This document shows, piece after piece, positions 1 to 10,794 of a stretch of DNA of 64,000 bases. Every line of letters starts with the position of its first letter. Position 1 is the stretch's first letter. Below the pieces are notes generated by a model. The model did no database searches. It was not told the DNA's origin and saw only the letters and a list, made by a program, of their open reading frames with translations. The position numbers and the translations under genes were made by a program. The stretch lies in the NCBI GenBank assembly GCA_021234155.1, contig JAJEKV010000059.1, positions 2,434,182 to 2,498,181 on the forward strand. Reading direction: 5' to 3'. This DNA comes from Isoetes taiwanensis (Eukaryota; Streptophyta; Lycopodiopsida; Isoetales; Isoetaceae).

Positions 1-105
1 TCTTTGTGGTAACCAACGGAACCAACAAAATGTAGATGAAGATGAACATAGCAGCTATTTTCTTCCTCGAACTTGAGCTAACTACTTTTCCTGGAGTTGG
101 GGTAA
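1..105. repeat. Edge copy of a duplicated segment (second copy 7893-8000)
   Basis: About 105 bases at the window edge are nearly repeated at 7893-8000; both include an AACCAACAAAATGTAGATGA-type stretch and a GAACTTGAGCTAACTACTT stretch. The second copy sits in an intron of the SEC11-like gene. The pair brackets the duplicated hAT and signal-peptidase segments, so the duplication probably continues beyond the left edge. A short open frame at 36-236 crosses a good splice donor and has no recognisable product. Confidence 0.6.
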
Positions 106-1833
106 GTTCGTGGATCTTGTGCATTTCTCCTATACATTTTTTACACAAGAATGGGAAAAAATTATTTATGCTTGCTGATAGATACTACTCATTTTGTATT
201 CTTGTATTTATATATTGTACTTTTGCAGGCAAATAATTGTAGAATGAGCAGCATTAATTGTTCAATGGCATATTCATGGCATGTATTTTCTTGTTTGAGA
301 ATATTCTACAATGGTACAGCAACATGAAACTGCCAGAAAAAAGACTCAACATTTCTTCTGGAAATGATAGAATTTAAGTGAGATGTTCAGGCCATGGAAT
401 TAGTTCATACACCTCTTGTTGATGATGCTAGTACTATATGGTAGCTCACAGTCAAGAGCTTAATGCTGAACATCAAAGGAAAAAACAATCCAGAAAGTTG
501 TGGAAGGAGTATTGATTAAATGATAATGATTGGCTGCAGTTTGATCATGACAATGGGAGAGCTTACTGCATATATTGTGAGGAATATCAAAAATGCCGAA
601 GTGCATTTGATAAGAAGGGTTCTCCTAACTTAAGGACGTCTGCTTTTAGAGAACATGCTGAGCATAGACATGCTTCTTTGGTGGCAACATCAGAAAAAGT
701 GCATTGCATAAAGAATAAGGAATCTATTGATAAAGAGATGGTTAATCTAATTAAATGTGCTTATTACGTAGAAATGAGAGCTTGGCTTATAGAATTTTGT
801 ATCCATTGTACATTTACTTTGAGGTTGTAAATTGGTTCTCCATTACTCTACAATGATGATAAAGCTGGCAGCAATTCCTTGAACTACATTAGTAAATCAT
901 TAGGAGAGAAATTGTTGGGGAGGATAAACTTAAGCCCATGGTTTGGCATAATGGTGGATGAGTTTATTGATGTTAGTGTGTATCAAATTTTTTAGCCCAC
1001 TTATCTAGTAGAATTCCAGTCAAGAAAGGCTTTCTTAAGCCTGTTATCCCTGCCACAAGTTGATGCAAAGACTATTGTACCAGCCATTCATGATAAACTT
1101 AAAAAAAAAAAAGCAACTTAGATTCGCTAAAAAAGGTTGCTTTTGGGCCTGATGGAGTTGTTGCTATCATTGGTTGTAAAAGTAGAGTGGCGACTAAATT
1201 GAGAAAGCAGCATCCTTACATGACATTCATTCATTGTGTCGCGCATAGAACCAATTTATGTGTTTGCTTCAATTGCCAGGCATCTATGCTACAAGCTGAT
1301 TTGTGACAAGATCAAGCTTATCAAAGGAGCAGCTACTTATTTCTCAAATAACAGTTGAAGGGGACATTATATAAGAGAATTTGAGGAAGGAAGGAAGGAA
1401 GGAAGGAAGTACATTTTAGTGTCACGCCACTAGGCAGCATCCAACTTGGACATGTGACCAGCACTGGGCGTAAACCCCAACAAGAACGAAGAACAAAAGT
1501 AATGGGCCTAAGCCCGTACAGAACCACAGGCATATGCCCGCACAAAAACAAATAGAACAAAAAAGAGAGTAAGTACACAGGAATCCGAAACTGAACGTAG
1601 ATGAGCGGTCCCAACTGCAACCTACAACACCCAATCGCCAAAGCGGTTGACCGAAGCTGCCTGAACCTACAGCACCTGTGTGGAGAATCGGAGCGCCTTT
1701 GCCATTAACCAATGTTTGTACATGCTCGCAATGCTTCTCTGTGGCCGCCACCCATTATGTGCTGTCTATATCCGCTACATGTGTTTGTTACACCGCATCT
1801 CTACTACACTGAAATAGACCATGGATCAGAAGG

Positions 1834-2115
1834 TCACTGATCCCGAATAATAGCCTGTGCCCCTCTATAAACTGCCCACTTTCGCTGTAGGCGAGCCTCT
1901 CTGACCTTACATAACTCTTCCCTCCGCCTGCATAACTGTAACGGCGTCAAATCCTCCTGAACTGAAAAACTGGTTCCACGAAGGTGATTTCCATGCCTCA
2001 AAATCTGCATCCTGGTAAGAGCATCCTGGAAACAGACTAATAGATGACGGGGTCGGTCTGGTCGTGCCGCTCCAACCCTATGGGCAGAGATGATGCCCTC
2101 TGCTGAAAGGTGCAT
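1834..2115 (-). pseudogene. LINE L1-type ORF1 C-terminal domain
   Basis: The 93-residue frame contains the succession HRVG, RPRHLLVCFQDA, EDLTPLQLCRRREEL and KVREARLQRKW. This order matches the C-terminal RNA-binding and chaperone part of L1 ORF1 proteins (the transposase_22 family): an HRxG block, RPRxxhVxF, a DLT motif followed by RR, and a basic helix. It lies in a different frame from the 188-residue part upstream, so ORF1 is broken. ORF1p binds LINE RNA; this copy cannot supply the full protein. The family call is from motif order, and the exact LINE clade is uncertain. Confidence 0.6.
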
Positions 2116-2197
2116 CTGTTCAGTAAAGAAACTCGCAGGCCGAGTGATCTGTGGTCTCCTGCAGGCCTATAATACGAAGACTCAAAGACGAGATCTG

Positions 2198-2764
2198 CTA
2201 GTCATGTGTAGGTGGCATACTTGGAGCAATGCAACTAGCACGGATGTCCTCCAGTGATGTCTGTGTAGACATGTCAACCCTAGCCACAGACTGTGGTTTT
2301 GAAGACTCTCTGGCTAGGTCGGCCTCTATAGGACTATCCTCTGACCGCATCACTTCCTCTGGCTGCTGAACTGGACCCTGGCTGATTGTATCTACCATCA
2401 ACTGCATGAGCTGCGTCCAACCTCTCAAAGACAACTTAACTGTGTTGCCTGTGATGCTGACATTGTTCCAAATTATCTGCAGCTTTGTACTGACATCTGG
2501 TGGCAGATTGAGCTTCCATTGTGCCCACAAAGCTGACTCATCTGGAGGAGGGGTGTTGTGCACAAGAAGTGGTCGCTGGGGTCCAATGGAAGGAGCTTTC
2601 TGGAGATAGGCCTGTATATTAGAATCATACACCTTGCTAGATGGTTGATCAGGTAATTCAACCAGATTCTTGGCTTTGCGAGTTTCTCTAGCCATGCGCT
2701 TTATTTCAGGTGGTTTAGACTTGAAAGGCATGGCAGACAAAGAGGGCTTTGGTTTGGGAGGCAT
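2198..2764 (-). pseudogene. LINE ORF1 N-terminal part (basic, proline-rich)
   Basis: The frame encodes 188 residues starting MPPKPKPSLSAMPF. It is rich in Lys and Pro at the N-terminus, then has a WAQWKLNLPPDVSTKLQIIW segment and an acidic, Ser-rich tail before a stop. I recognise no domain in it by itself. Its position just upstream of the L1 ORF1-like frame and in the same element suggests it is the variable N-terminal half of ORF1, separated from the C-terminal half by a frameshift. The leader upstream (to 3088) has no competing start. Confidence 0.5.
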
Positions 2765-4170
2765 GACGAATCAATAGATACGATTATGAAAAAGAAAGCT
2801 TCTCAGAAAGGCGAGAAATCTGAAAGGGAGAGTTGCATAAAGAAAGAAAAAAACAAGTCCGATGGTGTACCGCAGTGGCCAAAATCTAAAACCAGAAATC
2901 GGGCAGGGAAGCAGGCCAAGAAATACCTGATGCAGCACACCGTTAGAAAGCCCTTGAAACCAGCTTTCCAATACACCAAAAATCACTAAATTCTGACAAC
3001 CGAGAAGGGAGTTATGATCGAAACTGTGTAGAGCGGCAGCGCCTGTGTTAGGGCAGCGTCCTCTGTTAGGGCGGCGTAAAAAATGTAGAGGATCTTGCAT
3101 ATTCCACACTCAGACTTGAGAATATTAGCACAACTAGATGGCTCAACAGGCCGCTGTACAAAAGCTATGTGAAGTATTTGAGCATGTTATGTTGGTATTC
3201 AAATACAATTTGTTATTATCTAGCAAGAGCTCATAGTTTTCAAAGTTGTTTATATATTACATTTTTTGGCTGCCATAATGAAGCATTTGTCCATGTTCAC
3301 TTTAGATTTTTAGAAAGATTGGGTGCATGTGACGGCAATTGGCAGCCTCGTGAAAAAACACAAAGAAGCATATTGAATTGGAATTCCTAGACAAGGTAGA
3401 CATTTTAGGTTTAAATGGGTATTTGAAAGACAGCAAACGCTATCCAGTCATTCCTGACTTTGCCACCTCGAAAGGCTATCTTGGAGCACTAGAGGTGCCA
3501 TCAAAAGAAACATGTAACAAACGGTTGAATTAACTAAAGATGTTGGAGGAAATGGTTTTTGATGGCTTTTGATTTCACAGCCTTGGTGGCTTGTTAGATG
3601 CCATTGAATTTCAAAAGGTATTTCTAGATGTGTCTTAGATCCTTTAGATGAAAGGTTTGCTGAGCAAGAAAATCTAGCATGCTTTAAGATCCTTTCATCA
3701 GCATATGTTCCGAGGGTTGCGAGGGAGTTAAAAGAATTTGGATAGAAGAGCTCAACCACTTAGTGAACTTTTATAGGGAACCTTGTGGCATTGCTACATC
3801 TGATAGTCTTATTTCGGAAGATAAAGACCTTTCTGTTTACATTTTATGGTCAAAGGAAAAAAAAAAGCTTCCTGGTTTTAAGTTACAGGAAATAATGGTC
3901 GGCAAGATTAAGTAATTAACAAGTTCTCTGTAAGGTTACGAGAAATCTTCCTTTTGAAGTTTCCCAAAAAGTGACAATGTTTATCATATTTGACTAAATG
4001 CTATTTTAAGAACTTGCTTTTGATACTAAAAAGTTTCCCGGAACCCTGACAATGTTTATCATATTTGGCTAAATGCTATTTGATAAGTTGCTATTTCTTG
4101 CAATTGACTAGTGCAGTAAACGTATAGTTAAAAATGACAATTTTAGTATCGCCTTATTGGTCAGTGTACA

Positions 4171-4699
4171 TTAATCTTTTTGATGTAATACCAATAGTCC
4201 AAGAGCTCCAAAGACAATGAAATGCATATAAACGTGAAAACGGTTATTAGTGTGTTAAACTCCATAAAAAACACAATCCTTCATTCAAAGTACCTTGACA
4301 AATGGTAGCTCAGTCATAATAATAGTAGGCCACCCAACATATGGAAAGAAGCTGCATAGCACAAGGACTTGGTCATCTTGGACAACTAATATTGGAAAGA
4401 AACTAAATAGAGAATTCGTTGCTGAAAAGAATGCATCTAGTCTATGAGCACTAGCACTTTCCTCTTAGATTGTCAAGTAAAATCAAACTAAATAGGAAAA
4501 GCCAGTAATGTTAATGGAAGAATTGTTTTGACATGTTCGTGTAAACTGAGCTTGTTATGAAAAAAATGACCCTGTTAAAGCAAACATGGACAACATAATT
4601 ACCCGATAACACGTCCTATGATATGGCGACGTTGAAGCCACTGTTGACCTGGAGCATATAGAGCATATAGAACTCGGTCGTCACCAGTGTTATTGTCCC
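4171..4699 (-). pseudogene. SEC11-like signal peptidase, duplicated exons 6-8 (copy A)
   Basis: Three minus-strand blocks match the end of the signal peptidase catalytic subunit: 4603-4699 (DNNTGDDRVLYA followed by an APGQQWLQRRHIIGRVIG block), 4294-4351 (FFPYVGWPTIIMTELPF) and 4171-4221 (GALGLLVLHQ then KD and stop). They are paralogous to exons 6-8 at 6880-7408. Two acceptors are ruined: the base pair before exon 6 is AA and before exon 8 is AT, where the other copy has AG. Exons 1-5 are not repeated upstream because a hAT fragment (4802-5050) abuts instead. Exon 7 is more complete here than in the other copy. Confidence 0.7.
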
Positions 4700-4801
4700 T
4701 TGAAGATCCAAGTGCAGTTAGGCTTTGATACGCTTCAAATATGATGAAATGACAAGAAGCAATGTCCATGTAATCCCTAAATATTATTATGCAAAATAAT
4801 T

Positions 4802-5050
4802 TTTTAGATGTGTCTTAGATCGTTTAGATGAAAGGTTTGCTAAGCAAAAAAATCTAGCATGCTTTAAGATCCTTTCACCGGCATTTGTTCCGAGGGTTGC
4901 GAGGGAATTAAAAGAATTTGGGTAGAAGAGCTCAACCACTTAGTGGAAACTTTATAGGGAACCTTGTGGCATTGTCATATCTGATAATCTTATTTTGAAA
5001 GATAAGGACATTTCCATTTACATTTTATGGTCAAAGGAAAAAAAAAGAAT
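4802..5050 (+). repeat. Extra hAT 3' fragment at the duplication junction
   Basis: This stretch repeats the C-terminal hAT text found at 3627-3860 and 6330-6560, including the GATGTGTCTTAGATC-type start and the GTTCCGAGGGTTGCGAGGGA block. It sits exactly where the copy A segment ends and the copy B segment begins, so it is probably debris from the unequal event that created the tandem duplication. The following 5050-5155 is unrelated sequence containing a GGGTTAAAAAACCC palindrome. Confidence 0.6.
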
Positions 5051-5156
5051 AGAATAGAACTTTTATCATCCATGGAGGCCAATCGGCCTATGGAACCCAA
5101 TACAAGGAAGCAGCAGGCACATTGCTACTCGGGTTAAAAAACCCCCGCCCAGAAGG

Positions 5157-6620
5157 GTTATCGAGAGATAAAGAGATGGTTAGTGTAATTAAATGTGCTT
5201 ATTTCGTAGAAAATAAGAGCTTGACTTATAGAATTTTTGTATCTATTGTACATTTACTTTGGGGTTGTGAATTGGTTCTCCATTACTCTACAATGATGAT
5301 AAAGCTTGCAGCAATTTCTTGAACTGCATTAGTAAATCATTAGAAGAGAAAAATTATTGGAGAGGATAAAATTAAGCCCATGGTTTGGCATAATGGTGGA
5401 TTAGTTTATTGATGTTGATGTGACTTGAATTTTTTATGCCACTTATTTAGTTGGATTCCAGCCAAGGAAGGCTTTCTTAAGCATGTTGTCCCTGCCACAA
5501 ATTGATGCAAAGACTATTGTACTAGCCATTCATGATACTTAAAAAAAAAACAACTTAGATTTGCTAAAGATTGTTGCTTTTGGGCCTGATGGAGTTGTTG
5601 CCATGATTGGTTGCAAAAGTAGAGTGGCGACTAGATTGAGGGAGCAGCATCCTTACATGACATTCATTCATTGTGTCGCGCATAGAACCAATTTATGTGT
5701 TGCTTCAATTGCCAGGCATCTAAGCTACAAGCTGATTTGTGAGAAGATCAAGCTTATCAATGGAGCAGCAACTTATTTCTCAAATAACACTTGAAGGGGA
5801 CATTATCTAAGAGAATTTGAAGAGGATCTTGCATATTCCACACTCAGACTTGAGAATATTAGCACAACTAGGTGGCTCAACAGACCGCTGTCCAAAAGCT
5901 ATGTGAAGTATTTGAGCATGTTATGGTGGTATTCAAATACAATTTTGTTAATATCTAGCAAGAGCTCAGAATTTTCAAAGTTGTTCATATATTACATTTT
6001 CTGGTTGCCATTATGAAGCAATTTGTCCATGTTGATTTTAAATTTTCAAAAAGATTGGGTGCATGTGACGACAACTGGCAGCCTCGTGAAAACAACAAAG
6101 AAGTACATTGAATGAAAATTCCTAGACAAGGTAGACATTTTAGCTTTAAAATGGGTATTTGAAAGACAACAAACGCTATCCAGTCATTCATGATATTGCC
6201 ACCTTGAAAGGCTATCTTGGACCACTTAGAGGTGCCATCAAAGGAAACATGTATCAAATGGTTGAATTAACTAGAGATGTTGAAGGACATGATTTACTAG
6301 ATGCCATTGAATTTCAGAAGGTATTTTTTGGATGTGTCTTAGATCCTTTAGATGAAAGGTTTGCTAAGCAAGAAAATCTAGCATGTTTTAAGATCCTTTC
6401 ACCAGCATTTGTTCCGAGGGTTGCAAGGGAATTAAAACAATTTGGGTGGAAGGGCTCAACCACTTAATGAATCTTTATAGGGAACCTTGTGGCATTGTTA
6501 TATCTGATAGTCTTATTTTGAAAGATAAAGACGTTTCCATTTGCATTCTATGGTCAAAGGGAAAAAAACTTTTTGGTTTTAATGTTACAGGAAATAATGG
6601 TAGGCAAGATTAAGTACTTA
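5157..6620 (+). pseudogene. hAT-like transposase pseudogene, copy B
   Basis: Copy B of the hAT-like gene lacks the LINE insertion. The longest conserved frame (about 5561-5794) reads IVAFGPDGVVAMIGCKSR, then HPYMTFIHCVAHRTNLC and SYKLICEKIKLINGAATYFS, typical of the catalytic-domain surroundings of hAT transposases. A second open stretch (6159-6467) encodes the region after the TRWL-like block. Stops and frameshifts separate them, and the N-terminal zinc finger seen in copy A is missing here. It lies just downstream (minus sense) of the SEC11-like gene, with which it was duplicated. Confidence 0.7.
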
Positions 6621-6879
6621 ACAAATTCTCTTTAAGGTTACAAGAAATCTTCCTTTTGAAGTTTCACAAAACCTGACAATGTTTATCATATTTGGCTAAA
6701 TGCTATTTCAAGAACTCGCTTTGGATACTAAAAAGTTTCCCAGAACCCTGATAATGTTTATCATATTTGGCTAAATGCTATTTTAAGAAGTTGTTATTTT
6801 CTTACAATTGACTAGTGCAGTAAACGTATGCACTAGTTAAAAATGATAAATTTAAAATCTCCTTATTGGTAAGTGTACA

Positions 6880-8884
6880 TTAATCTTCTTGATGTAATAC
6901 CAGTAGTCCAAGAGCTCCAAAGATGATGAACTGCACATAAACGTGAGAGCGGTTATTAGTGTGTTAACTCCCTAAAGAACACACTCCTTCATTCAAAGTA
7001 CCTTGACAAATGGTAGCTCCCAACATATGGTAAGAAGCTGCATAGCACAAGGACTTGGTCATCTTGGACAAGTAATATTGGAAAGAAAATAAATAGAGCA
7101 TTCGTTGCTGAAAAGACTGCATCTAGTCTATGAACACTAGCACTTTCCTCTTAACTTGTCAAGTAAAATCAAACTAAATAGGAAAGTAAAATCAAACTAA
7201 ATAGGAAAGGCCAGTAATGTTAATGGAAAAATTGCTTTGACATGTTCGTGTAAACTAAGCTTGTTATGAAAAAACTAACCCTGTTAAAGCAAACATGAAC
7301 AACATAATTACCCGACAACGCGTCCTATGATATGGCGACATTGAAGCCACTGTTGACCTGGAGCATATCGAGCATATAGAACTCGGTCGTCATCAGTGTT
7401 ATTGTCCCCTGAAGATCCAAGTGCAGTTAGGCTTTGATACGCTTCAAATATGATGAAATGACAAGAAGCAATATCCATGTAATCCCTAAATGTTATTATG
7501 CAAAATATTCTTCGGCCATAAAGATAAAGTCAAACTTGTACTGCCACAAGAAGTACTTGACAATTAAACTAGATTATACCTTTCGTCAGCAAATCCACCT
7601 CACCCGTTCCTTTATGCTCATGAACCTGCAATGCAATATGAAATTCAATTATTAAGTTTTCCATTAAGAGGTTTCAAGATTCTCTACTATACATCCCAGC
7701 CTCGAGCACTACACTGCATGCACAAAGCAGCGCCCATCAACATTGAAATTTTAATCTTACCTTATGACCTGCCCTATGTTGGCAGGTCAGGGTAAGATTA
7801 CAACTTGTCATATAAAATTTAAGAATTAGTTAGAGCATTGGCAAAATGGTGACGTCAAAATTATCACATGCCAACTAAGATATATGTGTAACAATCTTTG
7901 TGGTAGCCAACATAACCAACAAAATGTAGATGAAGATGAACGTAGCACCTACTTCTTCCTAGAACTTGAGCTAACTACTTCTGGAGTTGGGGTTGAGTGA
8001 CAGCGAGACAATTTCATCCATATTAGAAAAACTAATTGGTCCAAAAGACTAATTGGTCCAAAAGACGTATTCACTTTCTCTTTTCTGGTCTAGAATAAGG
8101 CAAAACCATTGATCCTGCCTTTGGGAGATCAAGATTGGCACAAGCAACAAAATTCAGGTCAAGCCGGCCACCTAACTGGAGCACCTTCAGCTTCCTTATA
8201 GAGATGATTTTCATCAGCTTTTAGGAGAACTATTCTAATACATGCATGTATAGTAACATGCATAACTAATTGGCATAAGAAGAATACCATGTTAAAAATT
8301 TTAACTAGCTTGTTAAGCATAAGGGATACACCTACCTCAATTACACGATGGACAATATTAGGTGATTCACCTTCACGACCCTGCGAAGAGACCAACAAAA
8401 TCAGCATAAAATACACTACAGCCTAAAACAAATAAAATGACAGAGGCATACATCAACGCGGTAAATAACGATCTCTCCAACTCGAATTGGGAAATTACTC
8501 ATATGTGAAAAAATTATATCACCCTGCAGAAAAGAGTTTAACAAAATCAGAAGTCCATGCAGCCATAGTGAGAAGAAAAATGGCATTTAGGTTTACACAC
8601 CCTTTTGAAAGCAGGTTTCATGCTTCCAGACACCGGAGCTTCACTTCCAGTGACACCGGAGCTTCACTTCCAGTGACACAAATTAGAACCTTCCATATGA
8701 TCAACGCTGTTGCAAGCGTTGTTCCTGACAATGGAATTTAGTTGAAGAGATCATAAGGAACCAGCTGAAAAAAGTATAAAAGAAAACTGATATGAGCATA
8801 CATACCAATGCTAATCGCCTGAGTAAAGAGCTTGCGAACATTTGTCTGTTTGACGGAAGAACAAGTTGCAGAGATCGTATTCAT
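6880..8884 (-). pseudogene. SEC11: Signal peptidase complex catalytic subunit (SEC11-like), 8-exon pseudogene
   Basis: SEC11 is the serine protease of the ER signal peptidase complex, cutting signal peptides as proteins enter the ER. Eight exons can be read: 8884-8806 (start MNTISATCSS, then RKLFTQAISIG), 8724-8601 (ALIIWKVLICVTGSEAPV and SGSMKPAFKR), 8523-8452 (GDIIFSHMSNFPIRVGEIV), 8380-8336 (GREGESPNIVHRVIE), 7625-7580 (VHEHKGTGEVDLLTK), 7408-7312 (DDDRVLYA to GRVVG), 7037-7002 and 6930-6880 (GALGLLVLHQED, stop). All have GT and AG ends. The catalytic Ser (SGSM), His (IVHR) and Asp (DDR) are still visible. It is broken: exon 2 has a 23-bp tandem duplication (8631-8653 and 8654-8676) and lacks the VVVL stretch, and exon 7 has lost 22 bases relative to copy A. 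Confidence 0.85.
8631..8676. repeat. 23-bp tandem duplication inside SEC11 exon 2
   Basis: The 23-base unit CACCGGAGCTTCACTTCCAG plus TGA occurs twice head to tail. Since 23 is not a multiple of three, it shifts the frame just before the catalytic serine motif and leads to an early stop. This is the clearest single lesion inactivating the gene. Confidence 0.85.
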
Positions 8885-8929
8885 CTTTAGCTGAGTTTGT
8901 GGAATTTCTCACAAAACGCAACTTGTTTT

Positions 8930-9260
8930 ATAGGGAAGGGAAGGGTGCCTTTTTTGCGCTTTTTGCTCTTTTTGCCTTTTTTGCCCTTTTTTTTTTTTTT
9001 GGCCTTTTTGCCTTTTTTGCACCTTTTTGGCGAGGGTTTGGGTTTCTCTTGGCGGCATCAAGATCCATGGTGGTTAAGGTCGTGGAATCCGTTGGTGGTC
9101 TTGGGGCCATTAATGGCCCTCGCATCTCTGCCTTAGGGATCGCATATCGTGGATTTTTTTGGAGTTTTTGGCATCAACGACCATTGGATATGATGTGCTT
9201 CTGTAATTTGCGCCTTCTTGCAGGTTTCCCTCCAAACTTTGGAGGCTTTTCATCGATTTA
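8930..9260. other. T-rich low-complexity stretch upstream of the SEC11 pseudogene
   Basis: Repeated TTTTTGC and TTTTTGCC units at 8948-9030 give long but meaningless open frames (KKAKRAK on the minus strand, FFALFAL on the plus strand). No domain is present. It lies directly upstream of the SEC11 start codon and may be part of its old promoter or leader. Confidence 0.5.
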
Positions 9261-9437
9261 GCGCCTCTTTCCCATGATTTGAGATGCAAATGAACCTTGG
9301 ATCACTGACATGGCATGATCTCTGCTGCAAATCAAATGGATCATTGACATGGCAGTTCCAGGGCCTATGATGCATTGTTTCCTTGCTTTTATCCTTCAAT
9401 GCATGCATTGTAATGCCATTTTTTTTGTTCCTGCAGG

Positions 9438-9446
9438 TATAAATAG
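9438..9446 (+). promoter_or_regulatory. TATA box (TATAAATAG)
   Basis: A consensus TATAAATAG lies in a GC-poor context with a plausible start site about 30 bases downstream. Exon-like sequence follows, with possible donors near 9520 and 10150, but no recognisable protein. It may belong to a non-coding or decayed transcript. Confidence 0.4.
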
Positions 9447-9979
9447 GGCTCAAGCTCTTAGAGCGTGTGTGGTTTTTTCTTGACAAGCTTCTGCATCTCG
9501 AAGAGCACTGAAAAGCGAAGGTATTAGTTTTTTTTTTTTTAAATTTGATGTTAATTCAGGGCTTCAATGCAAGCATTCTGATGTTGTTTGATGTGCATAG
9601 GGCCTAAAGAATCAAAGCAATCACGCTTTTTCCTGGAGTATTGATTTGTGAACCCAGACATGTCCATCTCATATTGCATTTGCTTTCCAGCCCATTGATT
9701 GCATTTGTTTAAATCAATCTTAGATTAATAGGATTATTGCCTTTGCACCAATCCTGGATTTCCAGCTGCCATAGCACTAATTCTGCTATAAAGCATACAA
9801 ATGCTGAAAAGAAAATTGTCAAGGCCCCTGAATCATGGGCCCCTGAATCATTATAGATTTCATTGAAGATCTTCTCTATCAGAAAGGCTGATCTGCACTT
9901 TGATATTCTGCAAACCATGCTCTTGAAGCTCTTGAAGCACTTGCCATAGGAACCAGAAAAGGTTCAAGCAACAGCTATG

Positions 9980-10258
9980 GCAGTTAGAATAGAGTAGGAA
10001 AGATTGGCTGCAAGGGCATTAGCAGGTGCAACAGGTGTTGTAGCTAATACAGATGGGGGCTACGACATACGACATCAAATGATGTGGATGATTACAAATG
10101 GAGATCAAGAGGATGGAGCTGAAGCTTACATAGAGACACCTCAAACTCGTGGTACATTAATATTCTTTTCTTACTTTCTGCTCATGACTTTATTTTCATT
10201 GATATTACTTAATTTTACTAGTATTAACTTCTTATTGGAAGTACATTGCACGTGCTAG
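9980..10258 (+). other. Exon-like stretch of unknown product
   Basis: An open stretch reads LAARALAGATGVVANTDGGY then HQMMWMITNGDQEDGAEAYI before a possible splice donor at about 10151. It is preceded by a stop in the same frame. The following bases to 10620 have further short open pieces and a 57-bp tandem duplication, but no recognisable domain. I cannot name a product. Confidence 0.25.
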
Positions 10259-10390
10259 CGGGTTATGCTTGTTGAGATTAAATTTCTACCATTAAATTGC
10301 GGACTGGCAGGCAATGACTGCACTTGTTACATCTTGTACTCATGGTAAAGTATAATCTAATCTTCTTTTACTGAATTTTCACTACACCAT

Positions 10391-10504
10391 TAGTTTTTAT
10401 TGTCGAAAGTATATTGCAGGTGCTTGACAATGTTAATCAGCTTGCTTAGTTTTTATTGTAGAAAGTGTATTGCAGGTGCTTGACAATGTTAATCAGCTTG
10501 CTTA
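10391..10504. repeat. Tandem duplication of about 57 bp
   Basis: TTTTTATTGTCGAAAGTATA followed by TTGCAGGTGCTTGACAATGT is repeated head to tail with few changes, each copy ending in AATCAGCTTGCTTAG. It lies in an intron-like region. Confidence 0.75.
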
Positions 10505-10794
10505 GATTGCCTTCAACCTGCAGCAACAAGCAACAGGTCCAAGTTCAAAAGACTTTGATGGCTGAGCATTTAAGGGGCATATCACAGATGAGATCATGCA
10601 GGCCCGACTAGAACACTGAGCATTAGAATCAAATGCATTAGATGACCTTTACCTTGCTGAAGTGGTTAATCCATATAAGAAATTTGTGCCTTCAAAGAAT
10701 TTTGAAGTTTACAATATTGTGGCTCTTAATTCTTTTTTAAGAATAGTCCTATGAAACAAACAGCGTAGAGAACAACAATGTTTTGTATGTGTTG

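Larger units (their letters stand above)
1384..3088 (-). mobile_element. L1-type LINE insertion with ORF1 only and a (TTCC)n 3' tail
   Basis: This 1.7-kb block is absent from the paralogous hAT copy, where the flanks join directly (near 5817), so it is an insertion. On the minus strand it has about 320 bases of 5' leader, a proline/lysine-rich frame (2764-2198), an L1 ORF1-like frame (2115-1834), roughly 420 bases of 3' sequence, and a terminal (TTCC)n run seen as GGAA repeats at about 1385-1408. No reverse transcriptase or endonuclease frame is present, so it is an internally deleted LINE moved in trans. A 5-base GAGGA on both sides may be the target duplication, but the left edge is blurred by the tetranucleotide run. 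Confidence 0.6.
541..3930 (+). pseudogene. hAT-like transposase pseudogene, copy A, split by a LINE
   Basis: A decayed transposase of the hAT superfamily (the ZNF862-like group). Near 541-690 the frame reads a zinc-finger-like block with CxxC and HxxxxH spacing. Near 930-1300 it reads the typical MVDE, FGPDGVVA and HCVAHRTN blocks. After a 1.7-kb interruption (1384-3088) the conserved text resumes with a TRWLNR-like block and runs to about 3840. Many stops and frameshifts are present, so no transposase is made. It is a tandem duplicate of the copy at 5157-6620; comparing the two defines the LINE insertion. Superfamily assignment rests on motif order and the HCVAHR signature. A domesticated gene seems unlikely given the breaks. 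Confidence 0.7.

Noticed and set aside
8866-9261. 131-residue frame with a Phe/Leu-rich segment and its Lys/Ala-rich antisense frame
   Set aside because: Produced by a T-rich low-complexity run; no domain and no splice or promoter support.
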